The position numbers were made by a program, and so were the translations under genes. Positions 7,574 to 16,449 of a DNA stretch of 32,285 nucleotides are shown piece by piece. The DNA comes from an uncultured Prevotella sp. GTDB lineage: Bacteria; Bacteroidota; Bacteroidia; Bacteroidales; Bacteroidaceae. A model generated the notes under the pieces. It was not told the origin of the DNA, made no database searches, and was given only the letters and a program-made list of their open reading frames with translations. The DNA is taken from positions 1 through 32,285 of the forward strand of contig ONAK01000021.1 in NCBI GenBank assembly GCA_900315765.1, in the 5' to 3' direction. Positions within the stretch are counted from its first letter, which is position 1. Each line of letters starts with the position of its first letter.

Positions 7574-8658
7574 TTCAATGGTGCTATATTTAGCCTTTCC
7601 AAATACGAGTTTGCTTCTTTCTTAAATCCTATCTGTGAAGTCAGTTGCCAACCAATAAACTGGCCCCTGGCATTTCCTTCAACCATAACCCAGCCTCCGT
7701 CCGTTAATGCAAAGTCCCAACCTGTATATCTATTATCAGGTGTTATTTCTGCTAATTCTTTGGCAAGGCTAATAGCCTCGTTCCAATGTGGCATTTTAAA
7801 TCCCACAATTGGCAATTTAGAATCAGGATGTACGGTATAGGTAACACCATATTCATCTGCAACGTTTGTTATTATACCTTCTGTTGGCTCTATCAGACAT
7901 AATAATCCTCCTTGACCACCATTATCTACAACCTTTCCTCCTCTTCCCAATTTCAAAAACGGGTGAATGATTACTGTTTCATCGTCCATCTTCAATGTTG
8001 TTATACGAATTGTATTAACTGAAGAAGGATGGAATTGTCCTAAATCATTAGACTGTACTATTAGTTGTTCGGCAATGAAGCCATTCAAAATCCCATGACA
8101 ATAGTCATTAATCAACGAATTGAGTTCCTTGAATTTATCCACTGAGTCATGTAAGTCGATGATTTTCACGCCGTCACCACAACTTTCATTTATCGGTTTA
8201 ACTATAAAACGTGGATGCTTCGAAACAAATTCCGATAACTTTTCATAATCCTTTTTGCCGTAAACAGCACAAAAATCTCTTTTATAGTATTTCTTATAAA
8301 TCTCAGCAGTTTCTGCCTTATTTTCAAACAAAGCTAAATTACGCGCCTTGTTGACATTTTCACAAAAGATTACTCGTTCTTCATTTGGAACAAACTCATC
8401 TCTTTCAGGTTGAGTTCTTTCATCAAATCTATAACACAGATATTCATCGAATCTAAAATGGTATTGCTTTGCTGTTTGAATCATGTCTTTCTTCAAACGG
8501 TTTAACTTATCAAGATTCAAATCACCCCTGTACAATTTTATAATAGAATCCAAATTACTTGTATCAAGCATCTTCTTTCTTGCCCTGCGTATACGCATTG
8601 AACGAACAAATGGTTGCTCCTTGATAAAACAACTAAAATTAATGATTGCCTTCTTCAT
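7570..8658 (-). CDS. Sugar-transfer-associated-type ATP-grasp protein
   Basis: A 362-residue protein with a C-terminal ATP-grasp domain of the type found in polysaccharide clusters (ATPgrasp_ST-like). Motifs: FIVKPINESCGDGVKI (151-166, with K154 and the phosphate loop), HPSSVNTIRITT (210-221), and the metal-binding end WDFALTDGGWVMVEGNARG (314-332, with E327 and N329). The start at 8658 (MKKAIINF) is preferred. The frame is open to 8712, but that extension would run into the preceding gene (stop at 8681) and lacks conserved sequence. It ends in an ATGA overlap with the dehydrogenase. Likely reaction: ATP-driven ligation of a carboxylic acid, substrate unknown. Confidence 0.85.
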   Translation of the reverse strand: MKKAIINFSCFIKEQPFVRSMRIRRARKKMLDTSNLDSIIKLYRGDLNLDKLNRLKKDMIQTAKQYHFRFDEYLCYRFDERTQPERDEFVPNEERVIFCENVNKARNLALFENKAETAEIYKKYYKRDFCAVYGKKDYEKLSEFVSKHPRFIVKPINESCGDGVKIIDLHDSVDKFKELNSLINDYCHGILNGFIAEQLIVQSNDLGQFHPSSVNTIRITTLKMDDETVIIHPFLKLGRGGKVVDNGGQGGLLCLIEPTEGIITNVADEYGVTYTVHPDSKLPIVGFKMPHWNEAISLAKELAEITPDNRYTGWDFALTDGGWVMVEGNARGQFIGWQLTSQIGFKKEANSYLERLNIAPLK

Positions 8659-8680
8659 TATATTCTTATTTATGTTTATA

Positions 8681-9526
8681 TTACAAATACACAGTAGCCC
8701 TTCTGGGTTCAAAACAGCAACAAGGTCTTAAAGCCACAATTCTTACACCACTGGCTCGTTGTGGGCCAATCTTTGCAAACGTAGCCAATACACTATGCTT
8801 ACCCCCCAAACCGAGTGGACCAACATTAGCTTTATTCACTTTTTCAGTGATACGCTTCTCAAAGTCGCTCTGTACGCCAAAGTCACCTTTAGCCATAGCC
8901 TCCATCATAAGACTGGTGGCTTCAAACTGACTACGGCCAATACCAATCGCCAACGTACAAGGTGAACAGCCCAACTGACTTACAGCTGGCTTGGCACGAT
9001 TAACGATTTCTTCTATCACCACATCCACGCTATGTTTATGGAAAATACGTTGAGTGATTCCACGGATTGCAGGGCCACCGCCAAGCATTAGAACTGTCAG
9101 ACGAATTACATCTTCATCTACGGGCTTAATTAAAATAGGAGATGCATCCAACGCTCCGCTATCCTCATTCAGCCCTCCACTCTGGTCAATACGTGCATAG
9201 TCATCACCTTTGATGGCCATAGGACGTCCTGGAAGTTTTCTTAAGCCTTGGCGAACGCCATCCTTAATCTCTTCAAGCAATTCACCTGTCACAGCTCGGT
9301 TCTTCCCTACTTCAAGAAACAAATGAGGAATTCCAGTATCATCACATAGTGGGCTATGGGTTTTCTCTGCCACAAGTGCATTATCAAGCACCTGTTTCAT
9401 TACCCAGCAAGAACTCGCGATATGCTCCTCCGCTATAGCCTTACGATAAGCTTCCTTCTGATCTTCACGGAAGGTAGAACCAGCTCGTACAAGGCAGTCT
9501 GCAACTTTATCAATTACGTTACTCAT
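8681..9526 (-). CDS. ttdA-like: Fe-S hydro-lyase alpha subunit (fumarase/tartrate dehydratase type)
   Basis: A 281-residue alpha subunit of class I fumarase/L-tartrate dehydratase-type enzymes, which add or remove water from a hydroxy dicarboxylate using a [4Fe-4S] cluster. Candidate cluster ligands are C61 in PLCDDTG, C187 in GCSPC, and one of the C269-C271 run near the C-terminus. The glycine-rich LGGGPAIRG segment (148-156) is also typical. ATG 9526 is chosen over an upstream in-frame start at 9553 because GGAGAGAG lies just before it and it gives a short 8-base overlap with the beta-subunit gene (ATGAGTAA). Substrate could be fumarate, mesaconate/citramalate or tartrate; the cassette context argues against a housekeeping fumarase. 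Confidence 0.88.
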   Translation of the reverse strand: MSNVIDKVADCLVRAGSTFREDQKEAYRKAIAEEHIASSCWVMKQVLDNALVAEKTHSPLCDDTGIPHLFLEVGKNRAVTGELLEEIKDGVRQGLRKLPGRPMAIKGDDYARIDQSGGLNEDSGALDASPILIKPVDEDVIRLTVLMLGGGPAIRGITQRIFHKHSVDVVIEEIVNRAKPAVSQLGCSPCTLAIGIGRSQFEATSLMMEAMAKGDFGVQSDFEKRITEKVNKANVGPLGLGGKHSVLATFAKIGPQRASGVRIVALRPCCCFEPRRATVYL

Positions 9527-10031
9527 AGATACTCTCTCCTTTCGCAGCGGCAATGATTGCCTGATAGTTCTTCACCTTGATTCTATACAGTGCTTCCATG
9601 CCCAATTCTGACCATGCGACACACTCACGTTCCAAAGTCTGGCTTTCCAAGAGTGCAGTTACTGGTGGTATAATAGCGAACACAGCGTTATTCTCTGCCA
9701 GCATCTTCACCGTCTCAGGCTTGATGGCACCTTTGCCTAGATGCATCTTGATGCCACCTTTTGAAGAAAGCACCTTAAAGCTACCCTCAATTTCCAATTT
9801 GTTACTGGAGGTAGGACCAACACCAGCAGGACTAACAGCGGTATGGAATATCACCCCGCCTTTCAAATCAATGCCACGCTTTTCCCATGCGCCAGTCTCT
9901 AACTCCTTACAGATACGAGGGAGTACTGCATCTCTACCGCAAAAAATATTGCCTGTAATAGATATTACATCCCCCACCTTCAATTGACTAACATCCTCTT
10001 CGCCAAAAGGGGTTGTCATTTCTTTTATCAT
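9519..10031 (-). CDS. ttdB-like: Fe-S hydro-lyase beta subunit (fumarase/tartrate dehydratase type)
   Basis: A 170-residue beta subunit partnering the alpha subunit encoded immediately downstream. Family landmarks: GDVISITGNIFCGRDA (20-35), SPAGVGPTSSNKLE (67-80) and HLGKGAI (97-103). In most relatives the first motif continues as RDAAH with a histidine. Here the sequence is GRDAVLPR, with leucine at that place, which may signal altered substrate use. The gene order beta then alpha, each as a separate polypeptide, is common in anaerobes. The ATG overlaps the stop of the C-C lyase gene (ATGA at 10028-10031), so lyase and hydro-lyase are likely made together. Confidence 0.86.
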   Translation of the reverse strand: MIKEMTTPFGEEDVSQLKVGDVISITGNIFCGRDAVLPRICKELETGAWEKRGIDLKGGVIFHTAVSPAGVGPTSSNKLEIEGSFKVLSSKGGIKMHLGKGAIKPETVKMLAENNAVFAIIPPVTALLESQTLERECVAWSELGMEALYRIKVKNYQAIIAAAKGESIYE

Positions 10032-11164
10032 ACCCCAAACAAATTAAGATACTCAGCCTCATTTTCAATAACACCATAAGCTTCCGCACGCATCATGATT
10101 CGCTCTGCCCATGCCTTGTGCGGGCCAATTTCATTCATGCCCTTAGAACCTTTTACCACTCCTCCTGCGGTATGCATAATCTGATAGGCATCATCATACT
10201 CATCCTTTGTTACAGCTAACATACCGTTAATGTAGTTCAAATGAGAGGGATGAATGCAGGTTTTACCCATAAAGCCATTGGCTTGATCAAGCACCAATTC
10301 TCTCATCAGGCCATCAACAGCATCGTTTACAATTGCTTTGCGTTTAAGCAAGGTCTGCTGTAAATCCACTTTAGGCAATTCTGCCATAGTCTTCATGTTC
10401 TTGTTAACTTTGAAGTATTCCCATACAGGGCCTGACACTGTGTAGTCATTATGGCGAGTAAAAACATTTAAAATATCCATCAGACAGTTACTTACAGTCA
10501 TGACGTCATAAATTGTATAGTTAATACCACGGCGCACGCCAAAACAACTGGAAAAGTCAGTACCGCCAACACGTACATTTAAAATCAAATCGCGGTGGCA
10601 ATCACAAATATTCTTGATAGCCATCAGTTCCAACAATCTGGTCTCCTTATAGGCGACACGGGCATCCTCAATAATAGGCATACCATAGATTATTTCACCA
10701 AAGCGATTATTCAGTTCCATCAGATGGTACATATATTGCCCACCATTAACACCATTGAACTTCGGGAAATTAAAGCCTGTAATATAGCGGATATGCTCTT
10801 TCCGCAACATACTGCTGAAATGCTGGAATTGCTCTGGGTTACGCACACGGAAGAACAACAAAGGTATATCTTCGTATTTAAGCAATCCCTTTTGTTCTGC
10901 CTCCATCAACGTATCCAACACATGGATACTATTCTTTTCTGCAGCTGGCACATCTGGTTCTGGACATGCATCCTCAAAGCACATCACCATAGATGTGAGG
11001 CCAGGATATTTCTTGTCTATTACGGCCTGAGCGAAGTCCTTTGTCCCAGGCATATACATGGTTGCCCCCAAACAATATTGGAGCAGACTGCGGTCTGTGT
11101 ACTTGTTAAAGTCAACTGGTGCTTTAACAAAATTGTAATCAGGATTATACTGATGATGTCTCAT
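10028..11164 (-). CDS. CitE-like C-C bond lyase/aldolase (TIM barrel)
   Basis: A 378-residue member of the HpcH/HpaI-CitE superfamily (closest in feel to the C-C_Bond_Lyase group, which is also found beside ATP-grasp genes). These Mg-dependent enzymes make or break a bond between a keto acid and an acyl unit. Likely active-site residues: CFEDACPEP (E64 and D65), FFRVRN (R106), PIIEDARV (E166) and GGTDFSSCFG (D203). It is longer than CitE (about 290-300 residues), with an extra C-terminal helical part (KTCIHPSHLNYING then MNEIGPHKAW). Whether it works on a CoA thioester, an ACP thioester or a free acid cannot be read from the sequence. It is followed with an ATGA overlap by the hydro-lyase pair. 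Confidence 0.82.
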   Translation of the reverse strand: MRHHQYNPDYNFVKAPVDFNKYTDRSLLQYCLGATMYMPGTKDFAQAVIDKKYPGLTSMVMCFEDACPEPDVPAAEKNSIHVLDTLMEAEQKGLLKYEDIPLLFFRVRNPEQFQHFSSMLRKEHIRYITGFNFPKFNGVNGGQYMYHLMELNNRFGEIIYGMPIIEDARVAYKETRLLELMAIKNICDCHRDLILNVRVGGTDFSSCFGVRRGINYTIYDVMTVSNCLMDILNVFTRHNDYTVSGPVWEYFKVNKNMKTMAELPKVDLQQTLLKRKAIVNDAVDGLMRELVLDQANGFMGKTCIHPSHLNYINGMLAVTKDEYDDAYQIMHTAGGVVKGSKGMNEIGPHKAWAERIMMRAEAYGVIENEAEYLNLFGV

Positions 11165-11166
11165 TG

Positions 11167-12063
11167 TTATTTAGGCGAAACGATTGCATCTGGATAATAT
11201 TCATCTATCACTCTCTTAACCAGCAGCACTTGCTTAGCACGCTGCCTTGCCTCTTTCTCTGTAGTATCATAGCTGTGATTAGCTGCAACGCTACCACCGG
11301 TCTTCAGATAAACAGGTGCAGCCACACGGATAAAGTCAGGTACCTCATAGTGGCGGATAAAGCCACCTGAAGACTTTGGATTCTCTGTGTGCAAGTCAAT
11401 GGGTACATCTATAGCAGCACGAATACCTGCCAACATCTGTACCTGAATATCACGAACTGGATTAATACTGTCAGCACCTAACAACTCCAACACATGTGCA
11501 GAGCAAGGATTGCCATGCCCACTATGAGCACTCACCTTAAAGTGGCAGTCTGCGGGGATAACCCCCTTCTTACGTGCTTCATTCAAAGCCCATAGTAACC
11601 CCTCGTCATAAACCATAAATCCACGTACACCGAGTCTTACACCGCGTTTAATTTCCTCAATACCACGAGCTATCTGCTCTTCACCACGCAAGCGGTAACC
11701 CATGCGCTGGCCTTCCTCAGTCTTTACTGAAGCAGAAGTGTCAGTTGTTGCTCTTGGACCACAGGCCAGAATCAACTGAACATCCCACTTTTGGGCATAT
11801 TCCACCATTTGACGGATTTCATCATCAGTTAAAAACATGATACCCTTGGTTTGGGTTACACGGTGAATTTTTACACCATACTCATCCAAGGCTTCAAGCA
11901 AAGCTTTCATTGGACCAGGACCTTGAATACCAGGAACTTCAAAACGATACTGGCCACCATCAGGAAAACGCTTCTCTGACGTTGGTAAATCATACAGGTC
12001 GCCACCAGGCATCCCTATACTTTCAAGAAACTCTCGGGTTTCTTTCATTGTGTAATACATCAT
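11167..12063 (-). CDS. TIM-barrel protein, possibly peptidase-U32-like
   Basis: A 298-residue cytoplasmic protein that I do not firmly recognise. It has alternating strands and helices of a TIM barrel, for example VQLILACGPRA, GVRGFMVYDEG, DCHFKVSAHSGHGN and IDVPIDLHTENP, ending with a region that places histidines and acidic residues at strand ends. The closest impression is the U32 peptidase-like or a radical-free aldolase-type barrel. The start overlaps the glycosyltransferase gene by 41 bases. ATG 12060 and ATG 12048 (MKETREF) are alternatives. It is the first gene of the organic-acid cassette and only 2 bases from the CitE-like gene, so a role in making the same acid is likely but unproven. 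Confidence 0.5.
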   Translation of the reverse strand: MMYYTMKETREFLESIGMPGGDLYDLPTSEKRFPDGGQYRFEVPGIQGPGPMKALLEALDEYGVKIHRVTQTKGIMFLTDDEIRQMVEYAQKWDVQLILACGPRATTDTSASVKTEEGQRMGYRLRGEEQIARGIEEIKRGVRLGVRGFMVYDEGLLWALNEARKKGVIPADCHFKVSAHSGHGNPCSAHVLELLGADSINPVRDIQVQMLAGIRAAIDVPIDLHTENPKSSGGFIRHYEVPDFIRVAAPVYLKTGGSVAANHSYDTTEKEARQRAKQVLLVKRVIDEYYPDAIVSPK

Positions 12064-13627
12064 TGTTTATTATTATTGTTTCTAGTAATTTCGATAATGC
12101 CTGAGTGATATTCTCTACACACTCATTTTTTGTAATCCCTGAGTTTTTTTTGAACCCATCGTAATGATAAGCCATGATTGTTACATCCGATATTGCATAT
12201 AGATATGCCAAAATCGCATGTTCGTCATATTGATAAGTTTCTATAAAATCCTTGATTTTTGATGCAGATTGCTCATCTGTGACTCTTAAGATGTTCCTCA
12301 TAGCCTCATACCATACCTGTCCAAACATAATCACCGGTTTCCTGTGTAACAAAGCTTCCCAGCCTACCGTACCAGTAACAGTCGAAATTGCCTTTGCATT
12401 CTGCATAAGTTCAAACGAATCCATCTCGAGAGGTACTATACGAACTCGTGAATACCTGCTTAGATCCTTGTAAAAATCAACAATTCTGCAAGTGTGACCT
12501 AATGTATGATACATAAACTGTGTAGGATGCTCTTTTACATACACCATATAGTTTTCCGGTGTGTACTTCAGCAGCATCTCTATACAAAGCTGCTGATTCA
12601 CAAATATATCACCTATTGGTGAGGTTGTTACTTCTGGTTGATAATGAAGATAGAATGCAACATATGGTACTGACGTGTCAACAGGAGCTGCCAATTCCTG
12701 ATACATTTTAAGCAATCTTTTCTTGTACTTGTTTGCAGCAATCCTTTCTGAATACCATTCGAAAACAGAAAAATGTGTACTTTCTATAACATGTTTGCTA
12801 CTTTTATAAATATTCCTTTTTGCCCCATTTACAAATATACTTTTTTCCCCAAAGAAATGGTTGGATGAGAAAAATTGCTTTATAAGGAATAAAGGATTAT
12901 GGACTTGCTTATCATGAACATCATGCTTTTTCATATAATCCGGACGTGCAACAGTATAGTTTGACTTGGTTTTGACAAAGTTTAACCTCACATCTTCTGG
13001 AAGCCCATTAATATCAATATCTTTTTTTTCCAAATAATAGCGGTATCTATCCTCAATAAGGGAATTAATTTTGCCAGGATCAGAAAAACCGGTCATGCAC
13101 AGATTCCTCTTAAAAGATGCTGCATATTGAAATGAAGTAACAGGTATATTCCGATATTGACAAAGAAGATATAAAACGTAATCAAATACCCTATGAGGGG
13201 TCCTCGCACCTATGACACAGACAGGTTTATATTTATCCAAGCAAGCTGTCCAATACTTTACTAATCTGATAAAATAACGTTCCCTCTCCATCGTATTGAA
13301 GCTTTGACGGTTAAAGTCCAGCCGATTCATCATGGCGAATGATTGTAATTCTTCTGATGAAAATTTCCTTAAGAAGTCAACGTCAACATAAGTATCTGCA
13401 CCGGCATTCTCAATCTCAGTAGGAAAAATGCCATGCCAGGCATCGTAGTAGTTATGAAAGACACAACTGGGAAATGATTTTTTTACAAGACTTTCCGTAT
13501 CATCACCTTCTCTTGATGAAGACTTATCACCAACCCAATATACAGGATTTAGTCCATACTGTTTTTGCAAATTCACAGCAACATCTAAAAACGGATCTGC
13601 GACACAGCAACTATAAATTACGTTCAT
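12023..13627 (-). CDS. Capsule-type GT-B glycosyltransferase (KpsC/KpsS-like)
   Basis: A 534-residue protein without membrane segments whose C-terminal half resembles Capsule_synth/KpsS-type transferases: FYLHYQPE (325-332), the Rossmann segment YVKEHPTQF (363-371), and the nucleotide-binding helix start TVTGTVGWEALLHRKPVIMFG (416-436). These enzymes use CMP-activated ulosonic acids, and relatives in Acinetobacter capsule loci are assigned as pseudaminic acid transferases. With a full PseI/PseF pair in the operon, transfer of the pseudaminic acid residue is the most likely job. It is the only glycosyltransferase I see in the window, so others must be encoded elsewhere. It lies 16 bases after the Wzy stop. 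Confidence 0.75.
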   Translation of the reverse strand: MNVIYSCCVADPFLDVAVNLQKQYGLNPVYWVGDKSSSREGDDTESLVKKSFPSCVFHNYYDAWHGIFPTEIENAGADTYVDVDFLRKFSSEELQSFAMMNRLDFNRQSFNTMERERYFIRLVKYWTACLDKYKPVCVIGARTPHRVFDYVLYLLCQYRNIPVTSFQYAASFKRNLCMTGFSDPGKINSLIEDRYRYYLEKKDIDINGLPEDVRLNFVKTKSNYTVARPDYMKKHDVHDKQVHNPLFLIKQFFSSNHFFGEKSIFVNGAKRNIYKSSKHVIESTHFSVFEWYSERIAANKYKKRLLKMYQELAAPVDTSVPYVAFYLHYQPEVTTSPIGDIFVNQQLCIEMLLKYTPENYMVYVKEHPTQFMYHTLGHTCRIVDFYKDLSRYSRVRIVPLEMDSFELMQNAKAISTVTGTVGWEALLHRKPVIMFGQVWYEAMRNILRVTDEQSASKIKDFIETYQYDEHAILAYLYAISDVTIMAYHYDGFKKNSGITKNECVENITQALSKLLETIIINNDVLHNERNPRVS

Positions 13628-13643
13628 TTTTATTTTACTAAAT

Positions 13644-14882
13644 TTATGAATAACTATTCTGCTTTTTGTTTTTTACAACCGTACAGGTCGTTTTATTTTC
13701 TTCTTTTATATACCTATTAAACAAGACAAATATTCCAAGTATAACAATGGTAATCCACATTGGAGACAACAGTAAGTCACGAACGATAAAGTTCATGATA
13801 GCACATAATCCCAATACAACAGCCAATGGGCAGCGATTATACCATACAAGCATTATTACAAATAGGAATACTAGAAATGTCCCAATTAGTCCATTCCACA
13901 GAATGAATTTTTTTATACCCGAACTATCGTCTGTCCATTTATCTTCACTATGCGCTAACTCTCTACCAAGTCCAAAATATCGGTCAGAAGAATTCATTAA
14001 AATAAGAAATCTTAACTCTGCATATTCAGTTGTACGGTTGTTTCCTGCAATTCCTTTTTCATCATCATAAGCCAAACGCTGGATAATCAATTCATTAAAT
14101 GGACTTTTTTCGTTAACAGAAACATACGTAAACGAACTAATTACGAAAACAAAAAACAAACTTGTTTTAAGAAGCTTATATCTTTTAGCTATCATTACAG
14201 AATATAAGATATAACATATAGTAAATGATACATATCCTGCTAATGAGAAAGTCAAAATCAACGCTGTTAAAAAAACAACTTTCTGCCACCCCAACTTCAC
14301 CCCCATATTAGCGAAATAAAGGAATACACATACTGGTGCACATTGTCCTCCTTCAACAAACATTCCTCTGAATCGGGGAAACTTCATAACATTATACTCA
14401 TCTCCTGTCAAGAAAAAATAGTAATTAGTAACCCAATGTACTCCGTCGTCCATCAGAAACACCTTAGAATGAGGCAAGGGTACACCAAGCAAATGGAGGA
14501 TCCATGGTGGTAGTGATATGGCTACTATGATGGCAATTCCTTTTGTAATATATCTAAGGAGTTCCTTCTTCTGGGACATCGGAATAACTATCACAGATGC
14601 AACACACATAAACATTCCTAATCTGGAAGATAACGATGCAACAGAAGATATACCTCTATTTACAACTTGGTATAAACATATTATTCCCCATATAAAACAC
14701 AATATCAAATTGGTTTTACGTAAGTCACATTTCGTATTTGAAATGTATAAGAGTGGAACTACTATACCTATTGCTGACACTAAACCTTTAGGAAGAAACC
14801 ATGTAAACAACAAATTGTTTGTTGCACACATGACCAACAATATAGAAAAAGCATAGAGGTAAAACAATCCTTGCTTAGACAT
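13644..14882 (-). CDS. wzy: Wzy-like polysaccharide polymerase
   Basis: A 412-residue integral membrane protein with about ten to twelve hydrophobic segments. It carries a long extracytoplasmic loop between roughly residues 135 and 180 and the signature-like RFRGMFVEGGQ (with E and G residues) at the end of that loop, as in O-antigen polymerase/ligase (Wzy/WaaL) families. It would polymerise lipid-linked repeat units at the periplasmic face. The ligase alternative is less likely because the flippase gene is adjacent and overlapping by 8 bases. A lysine-rich tail follows the last membrane segment. Codon use is A/T-rich, as usual for such genes. Confidence 0.8.
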   Translation of the reverse strand: MSKQGLFYLYAFSILLVMCATNNLLFTWFLPKGLVSAIGIVVPLLYISNTKCDLRKTNLILCFIWGIICLYQVVNRGISSVASLSSRLGMFMCVASVIVIPMSQKKELLRYITKGIAIIVAISLPPWILHLLGVPLPHSKVFLMDDGVHWVTNYYFFLTGDEYNVMKFPRFRGMFVEGGQCAPVCVFLYFANMGVKLGWQKVVFLTALILTFSLAGYVSFTICYILYSVMIAKRYKLLKTSLFFVFVISSFTYVSVNEKSPFNELIIQRLAYDDEKGIAGNNRTTEYAELRFLILMNSSDRYFGLGRELAHSEDKWTDDSSGIKKFILWNGLIGTFLVFLFVIMLVWYNRCPLAVVLGLCAIMNFIVRDLLLSPMWITIVILGIFVLFNRYIKEENKTTCTVVKNKKQNSYS

Positions 14883-16437
14883 ATTTTTCGTGTTTATCTT
14901 TTTTATTCATTTTGCGGAATAAATTCACAACAAATTGCCTCGTCATTTCTCTCTCACCTTCGCTCAAACCAATATAATAACATGGAATTATAGAACTAAG
15001 CCAAGAAACAATACACACAACTATCAGAGCCAAGAATATTTCGGGTAATATACGGGCTGTAACTTCGGTTATAGAGTATGACAGCAGGAATATCACACCT
15101 AAGCGTAATAATACTCTAGCACTATATTCCTTAATCGTAAAACCAAACATTCTATGGACGAACACCATTCGAGAGATTTGAGCACAAATAGACATTATAA
15201 TAGATACAATGAACACGACATTGGCCTCCATTCCAAGGCTCAATAACAGGTAACCTATCGGCAATGTCAAAATCAAGAGAGTTCCTGTTATCAAATGAAA
15301 CCATTTTATTTTACCTGTCGAGCAGACTGCTGTTGTCAATGGGTGTCCAAGTGTATCAATCATAGCGACAACTATAACTAATCTTGTGAAAATCACAGTA
15401 TATTCTGGAACATCTTTTAACCACAGTGATAATATATACGGTGCCTTTACCAAAACAGGAACCGCAATTAGCATGATAAGACAGAAACTGATGATGGATG
15501 AACTATATACCAAGTTTTTCATACTATCTAATTTCTGTTGTGCTGATAATTTTGTAATTTGAGGTCTTACAGCATTGTAAAAACTTGTTACAAACTGGGT
15601 GACAGCACTGTTTATCTGGTATGCTACGCCACGGGCTGCATTGACCACTGGGGTAAAAAACATGTTCAGAACAATGTTTATACCTTGACTTCTTGCCACA
15701 TTTGACAATGTCCAAAATAGAGACCAGCCCGAATATGACACTATTTCCCGGAACATTCCTCTATTAAAAAAAATACTAATTTTTGTTTCTAATCTAAAAT
15801 TGACACGACAAAAAAAGAAATAAAACAACAAGTTACATAGCTCAATGAAAGCTAACATGATAGCGTATAAAATTAACTTGTCACTAGGGCAATATAGCAA
15901 TGCGAATACTATGCCTAATTTCAAAAAAGCATCCAACATACCCACTATGGCATACGTAACCATTTTCTCCTTTGCAACTGTCATAGAGGTAAAAGGAACT
16001 TGAAAAATATGTATGGAAAAAGAAAAAAGAGCTATCTGAAACACGACATTAGCCGCGTATAGCCTCTCATCAGGAATAACCAACTTATTGTTAATAAACC
16101 ACGGTCCTATACTTTCAAAGACAACAAATAAGGTAACAATTAAAAGGATATAACATAAAATCGTCAGATTAAAATACTCGTTTACCTTTTTCAAATCGTC
16201 TCTACCAATTTCGTATGCAAAGAAACGCATTGACGCAGAAGCCATTGTCGCTGAGATGAATCCGAACATAGACACAAATCCGAACACCACATTGTAGATA
16301 CCAAAATCTTGAGCACCTAATGCCTGCAAAATGACACGCGTTGTGTACAATCCTACAAGCATACGGATTGCCATATTGATATACATGAAGGCTGAGTTTT
16401 TAGCCATCACTTTTGTATTCTGTTTGAATTCTGCCAT
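14875..16437 (-). CDS. wzx: Wzx-type lipid-linked oligosaccharide flippase
   Basis: A 520-residue membrane protein of the MOP/polysaccharide-transporter superfamily. About fourteen hydrophobic segments are visible, starting with MYINMAIRMLVGLYTTRVILQ-like sequence, where the conserved R-L-G-Y-T-R pattern and LGAQDFGIYN (residues about 40-50) are typical of Bacteroidetes Wzx proteins. It would move undecaprenyl-linked repeat units across the inner membrane for the Wzy protein encoded immediately after it. The C-terminus is short, basic and cytoplasmic. It starts 12 bases after the KASIII stop, so it is transcribed together with the acyl module. Confidence 0.88.
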   Translation of the reverse strand: MAEFKQNTKVMAKNSAFMYINMAIRMLVGLYTTRVILQALGAQDFGIYNVVFGFVSMFGFISATMASASMRFFAYEIGRDDLKKVNEYFNLTILCYILLIVTLFVVFESIGPWFINNKLVIPDERLYAANVVFQIALFSFSIHIFQVPFTSMTVAKEKMVTYAIVGMLDAFLKLGIVFALLYCPSDKLILYAIMLAFIELCNLLFYFFFCRVNFRLETKISIFFNRGMFREIVSYSGWSLFWTLSNVARSQGINIVLNMFFTPVVNAARGVAYQINSAVTQFVTSFYNAVRPQITKLSAQQKLDSMKNLVYSSSIISFCLIMLIAVPVLVKAPYILSLWLKDVPEYTVIFTRLVIVVAMIDTLGHPLTTAVCSTGKIKWFHLITGTLLILTLPIGYLLLSLGMEANVVFIVSIIMSICAQISRMVFVHRMFGFTIKEYSARVLLRLGVIFLLSYSITEVTARILPEIFLALIVVCIVSWLSSIIPCYYIGLSEGEREMTRQFVVNLFRKMNKKDKHEKYV

Positions 16438-16449
16438 AAAAATGATTTC

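Noticed and set aside
8659-8712. N-terminal extension of the ATP-grasp gene
   Set aside because: It runs into the coding end of the preceding hydro-lyase gene and has no conserved residues; ATG 8658 is a better start.
9527-9553. Longer start for the hydro-lyase alpha subunit
   Set aside because: The extra nine residues lie in the beta-subunit gene, and a GGAGAGAG sequence sits right before ATG 9526.
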